A DNA stretch of 64,000 bases, taken from positions 25,185,225 to 25,249,224 of the forward strand of contig NC_089854.1 of assembly GCF_036373705.1 (NCBI RefSeq). Direction: 5' to 3'. The translations under genes were made by a program, and so were the position numbers. Numbering within the stretch: the stretch's first letter is position 1; each line of letters opens with the position of its first letter. A model generated the notes under the pieces. The model worked only from the letters and a program-made list of their open reading frames with translations. It searched no databases and had not been told where the DNA came from. Below, piece after piece: positions 62,501 through 64,000 of the stretch. Source of the stretch: Amia ocellicauda. Taxonomy: Eukaryota; Chordata; Actinopteri; Amiiformes; Amiidae.

Positions 62501-63620
62501 TCTAGGTGAGGGAATCTCAAAGTAAACTAAATTTGCAAAGTAAAATTCAGGGACAGCTGAGCTTTCTAACTCCATTCCTGGAAAACCATAATCCGGCTTG
62601 AAACCATAGCAATTTTTGACTAGTAAAGCCCAATAAGTCAGTTAAGGAAATAAGCACTAAGGTTAAGGAATGATAAGGAATAAGGTTAATAAACCCAGAA
62701 TACATTATGGCTGTCCAGGACCGAGGTTCACGGCCACTGGGGTTATTGGTCTTGATAGTGGTAAATATGTTTGAAACTACATTATATGATTTATTAATAC
62801 ATGTATCTGTGCACCATGGCATTAAAACATTAAGGTGAGATGGTTTATTTATTTTAGATGAATGCTACATATAACCTTTACAGTTGCTTCTTGTTGTCCA
62901 CTTTGAGAGTACATTTCTCCTGACAAAAAGCTAAAATATTGTGTCTTTTGGAACTGTGTCTTCATGGACATCAAATTGCTCTCGTAAAAGTACAGGGACT
63001 TTTAGCTAACTTCAGTGGTAAACTTGTGTCGCTAAAACATGTGATTTCCTGGTTTCCTAGTTTCTATGTGTAAATGCCACATTTGGTGATAAGATGCCAC
63101 CTTAGATATAGTGATAATAGATAATAGTAACTTCCTTTCTGAAGAAAACACCTAGATGAGTCTTACTGACAGGATTGACAACTGAATACAATTATGCATG
63201 CGTTCAGTAAGCCACAGTGTAAAACAGGGTTTTATGCACACAGATGCACACCCACACATATGTGCTTGACCTTTACAGTGTATCAAACTAACAAATGGAG
63301 GAGATGTTTTAAAGAAATGGGATGACATTTAAATAATTGCACAAATTATTGGCATTCATACACTAAGTAAATATATGTGTAAATAAAATCATAACATTGC
63401 TATACTGCTCAGTATACTGTATATACTATACTGTAGTCTTCTGGTTTTGATCCCATCTAAGCTGAGTTAATTATATAGTCATATGCAGGTAATTAAATTG
63501 AATCCCGCTGAATGGCGCCCTCCAGGTCCACATTTATACATCACTGGCCTGCAGGCAATGTTTTGAAAAATACCTTGAGGTCGAGTAGTACAATGTCCTA
63601 CTTTAGCAAATCAGGTAGTC
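59598..63620. other. Region upstream of TMC8, no gene assigned
   Basis: About 4 kb with only short, unsupported open frames. A possible plus-strand exon end, CCTACAG|GTAAGA, occurs at 59,903. A CA repeat lies at 61,019-61,040. At about 62,560-62,745 a stretch from CCATTCCTGGAAAACC to GCTGTCCAGGACCGAGG resembles a decayed short fish interspersed repeat. In mammals TMC6 lies head to head with TMC8, so an intron or upstream region of TMC6 could occupy part of this stretch. Confidence 0.4.
61019..61040. repeat. (CA)n microsatellite
   Basis: A pure CA run of about 22 bases in the non-coding region upstream of TMC8. Confidence 0.85.
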
Positions 63621-63624
63621 TTGA

Positions 63625-63770
63625 CTGCCTACATCTCCCACAATGCTCTGCGCCTATAGGTGCGGTGGATGACTTGCTCAGGTAGATTTTCTTCTCACCT
63701 TTTGGAAGAAGGAAAACAAATTCCTATAGACTGAGCTGCGTCGAGAGGGACTTCCTTGTTAATGTGAGTT
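63625..63770 (+). promoter_or_regulatory. Putative promoter and first exon of a plus-strand gene (TMC6?)
   Basis: CCTACATCTCCCACAATGCT followed by CTGCG (63,628-63,652) is close to the long ZNF143/Staf site (ACTACANNTCCCANNATGC), which is typical of promoters in vertebrates. About 110 bases downstream a strong plus-strand donor, TTAAT|GTGAGT, ends a putative untranslated exon at 63,763. Conserved synteny predicts TMC6 here in this orientation, but no coding sequence within the window proves it. Confidence 0.5.
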
Positions 63771-64000
63771 ACTATTCATCTATTAATAGATGTGTTTGTA
63801 CAGTTAGTAGTAAAGTAGTTACTGGTATCTGTACATGACATAATATTATAATATATATGCAAAGTTCACTTCTGTAAGTTTTATCTTTAACAAAACATAA
63901 CATGAATCTTGGTTTCTCAATAAATCTGAAGTTGGAGAAGTAGGCTATTTCGTTCATAGGACTATGATGTTTTATAATTCAGGGTAAGGTATTTGCTTTT

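Noticed and set aside
1-64000. CRISPR arrays, rRNA or tRNA genes, bacterial operons
   Set aside because: The window is vertebrate nuclear DNA; I saw no spaced direct repeats of CRISPR type and no convincing tRNA or rRNA sequence.

Overview
The window is eukaryotic, almost certainly from a ray-finned fish. Its genes are split by GT-AG introns, the proteins are vertebrate, and Tc1-type and small hAT transposons sit in the introns. I cannot name the species. From left to right I read CANT1 (first coding exon only, -), AFMID (-), TK1 (+), SYNGR2 (-), three tandem immunoglobulin-domain receptor-like genes here called A, B and C (all -), and TMC8 (-). A likely promoter for a further plus-strand gene, perhaps TMC6, lies at the right end.

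0-5.8 kb is the 5' half of CANT1 with a long first intron and a CpG-rich promoter. 7.1-15.8 kb is AFMID; nine exons were reconstructed and the short first exon was not found. One large intron carries a nearly whole Tc1 element. AFMID and TK1 face away from each other across a compact promoter with CRE, CCAAT and E2F-like motifs at 15.76-15.95 kb. TK1 (16.0-20.3 kb) and SYNGR2 (25.1-29.0 kb) are complete, at 234 and 223 residues. TMC8 (48.3-59.6 kb) is rebuilt from 16 exons into 746 residues. Three of its introns use GC donors, and one contains a fold-back Tc1 element.

The most interesting part is 30.6-47.5 kb. The order and relative orientation TMC8 / Ig genes / SYNGR2 / TK1 / AFMID match the human 17q25 block, where the slot between TMC8 and SYNGR2 holds C17orf99 (interleukin-40), a gene described as mammal-specific. 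Here the slot holds three Fc-receptor-like/PECAM-like genes. B is an open 481-residue transmembrane receptor with four Ig domains and a tyrosine-based tail. A is a shortened copy that could give only a secreted three-domain protein. C is an older relative whose first Ig exon does not splice in frame to the second. A and B lie in a tandem duplication of about 5-7 kb. A 2,565-base stretch inside it differs at only two positions that I could find, while its flanks are clearly diverged, as expected from recent gene conversion.

Functionally the window mixes housekeeping enzymes (CANT1 in the Golgi, AFMID in kynurenine metabolism, TK1 in dTMP salvage), a vesicle tetraspan protein (SYNGR2), and lymphocyte-related membrane genes (the Ig receptors and TMC8). 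All exon boundaries were read by eye from splice consensus, reading phase and remembered family proteins; no alignment or transcript data were available.
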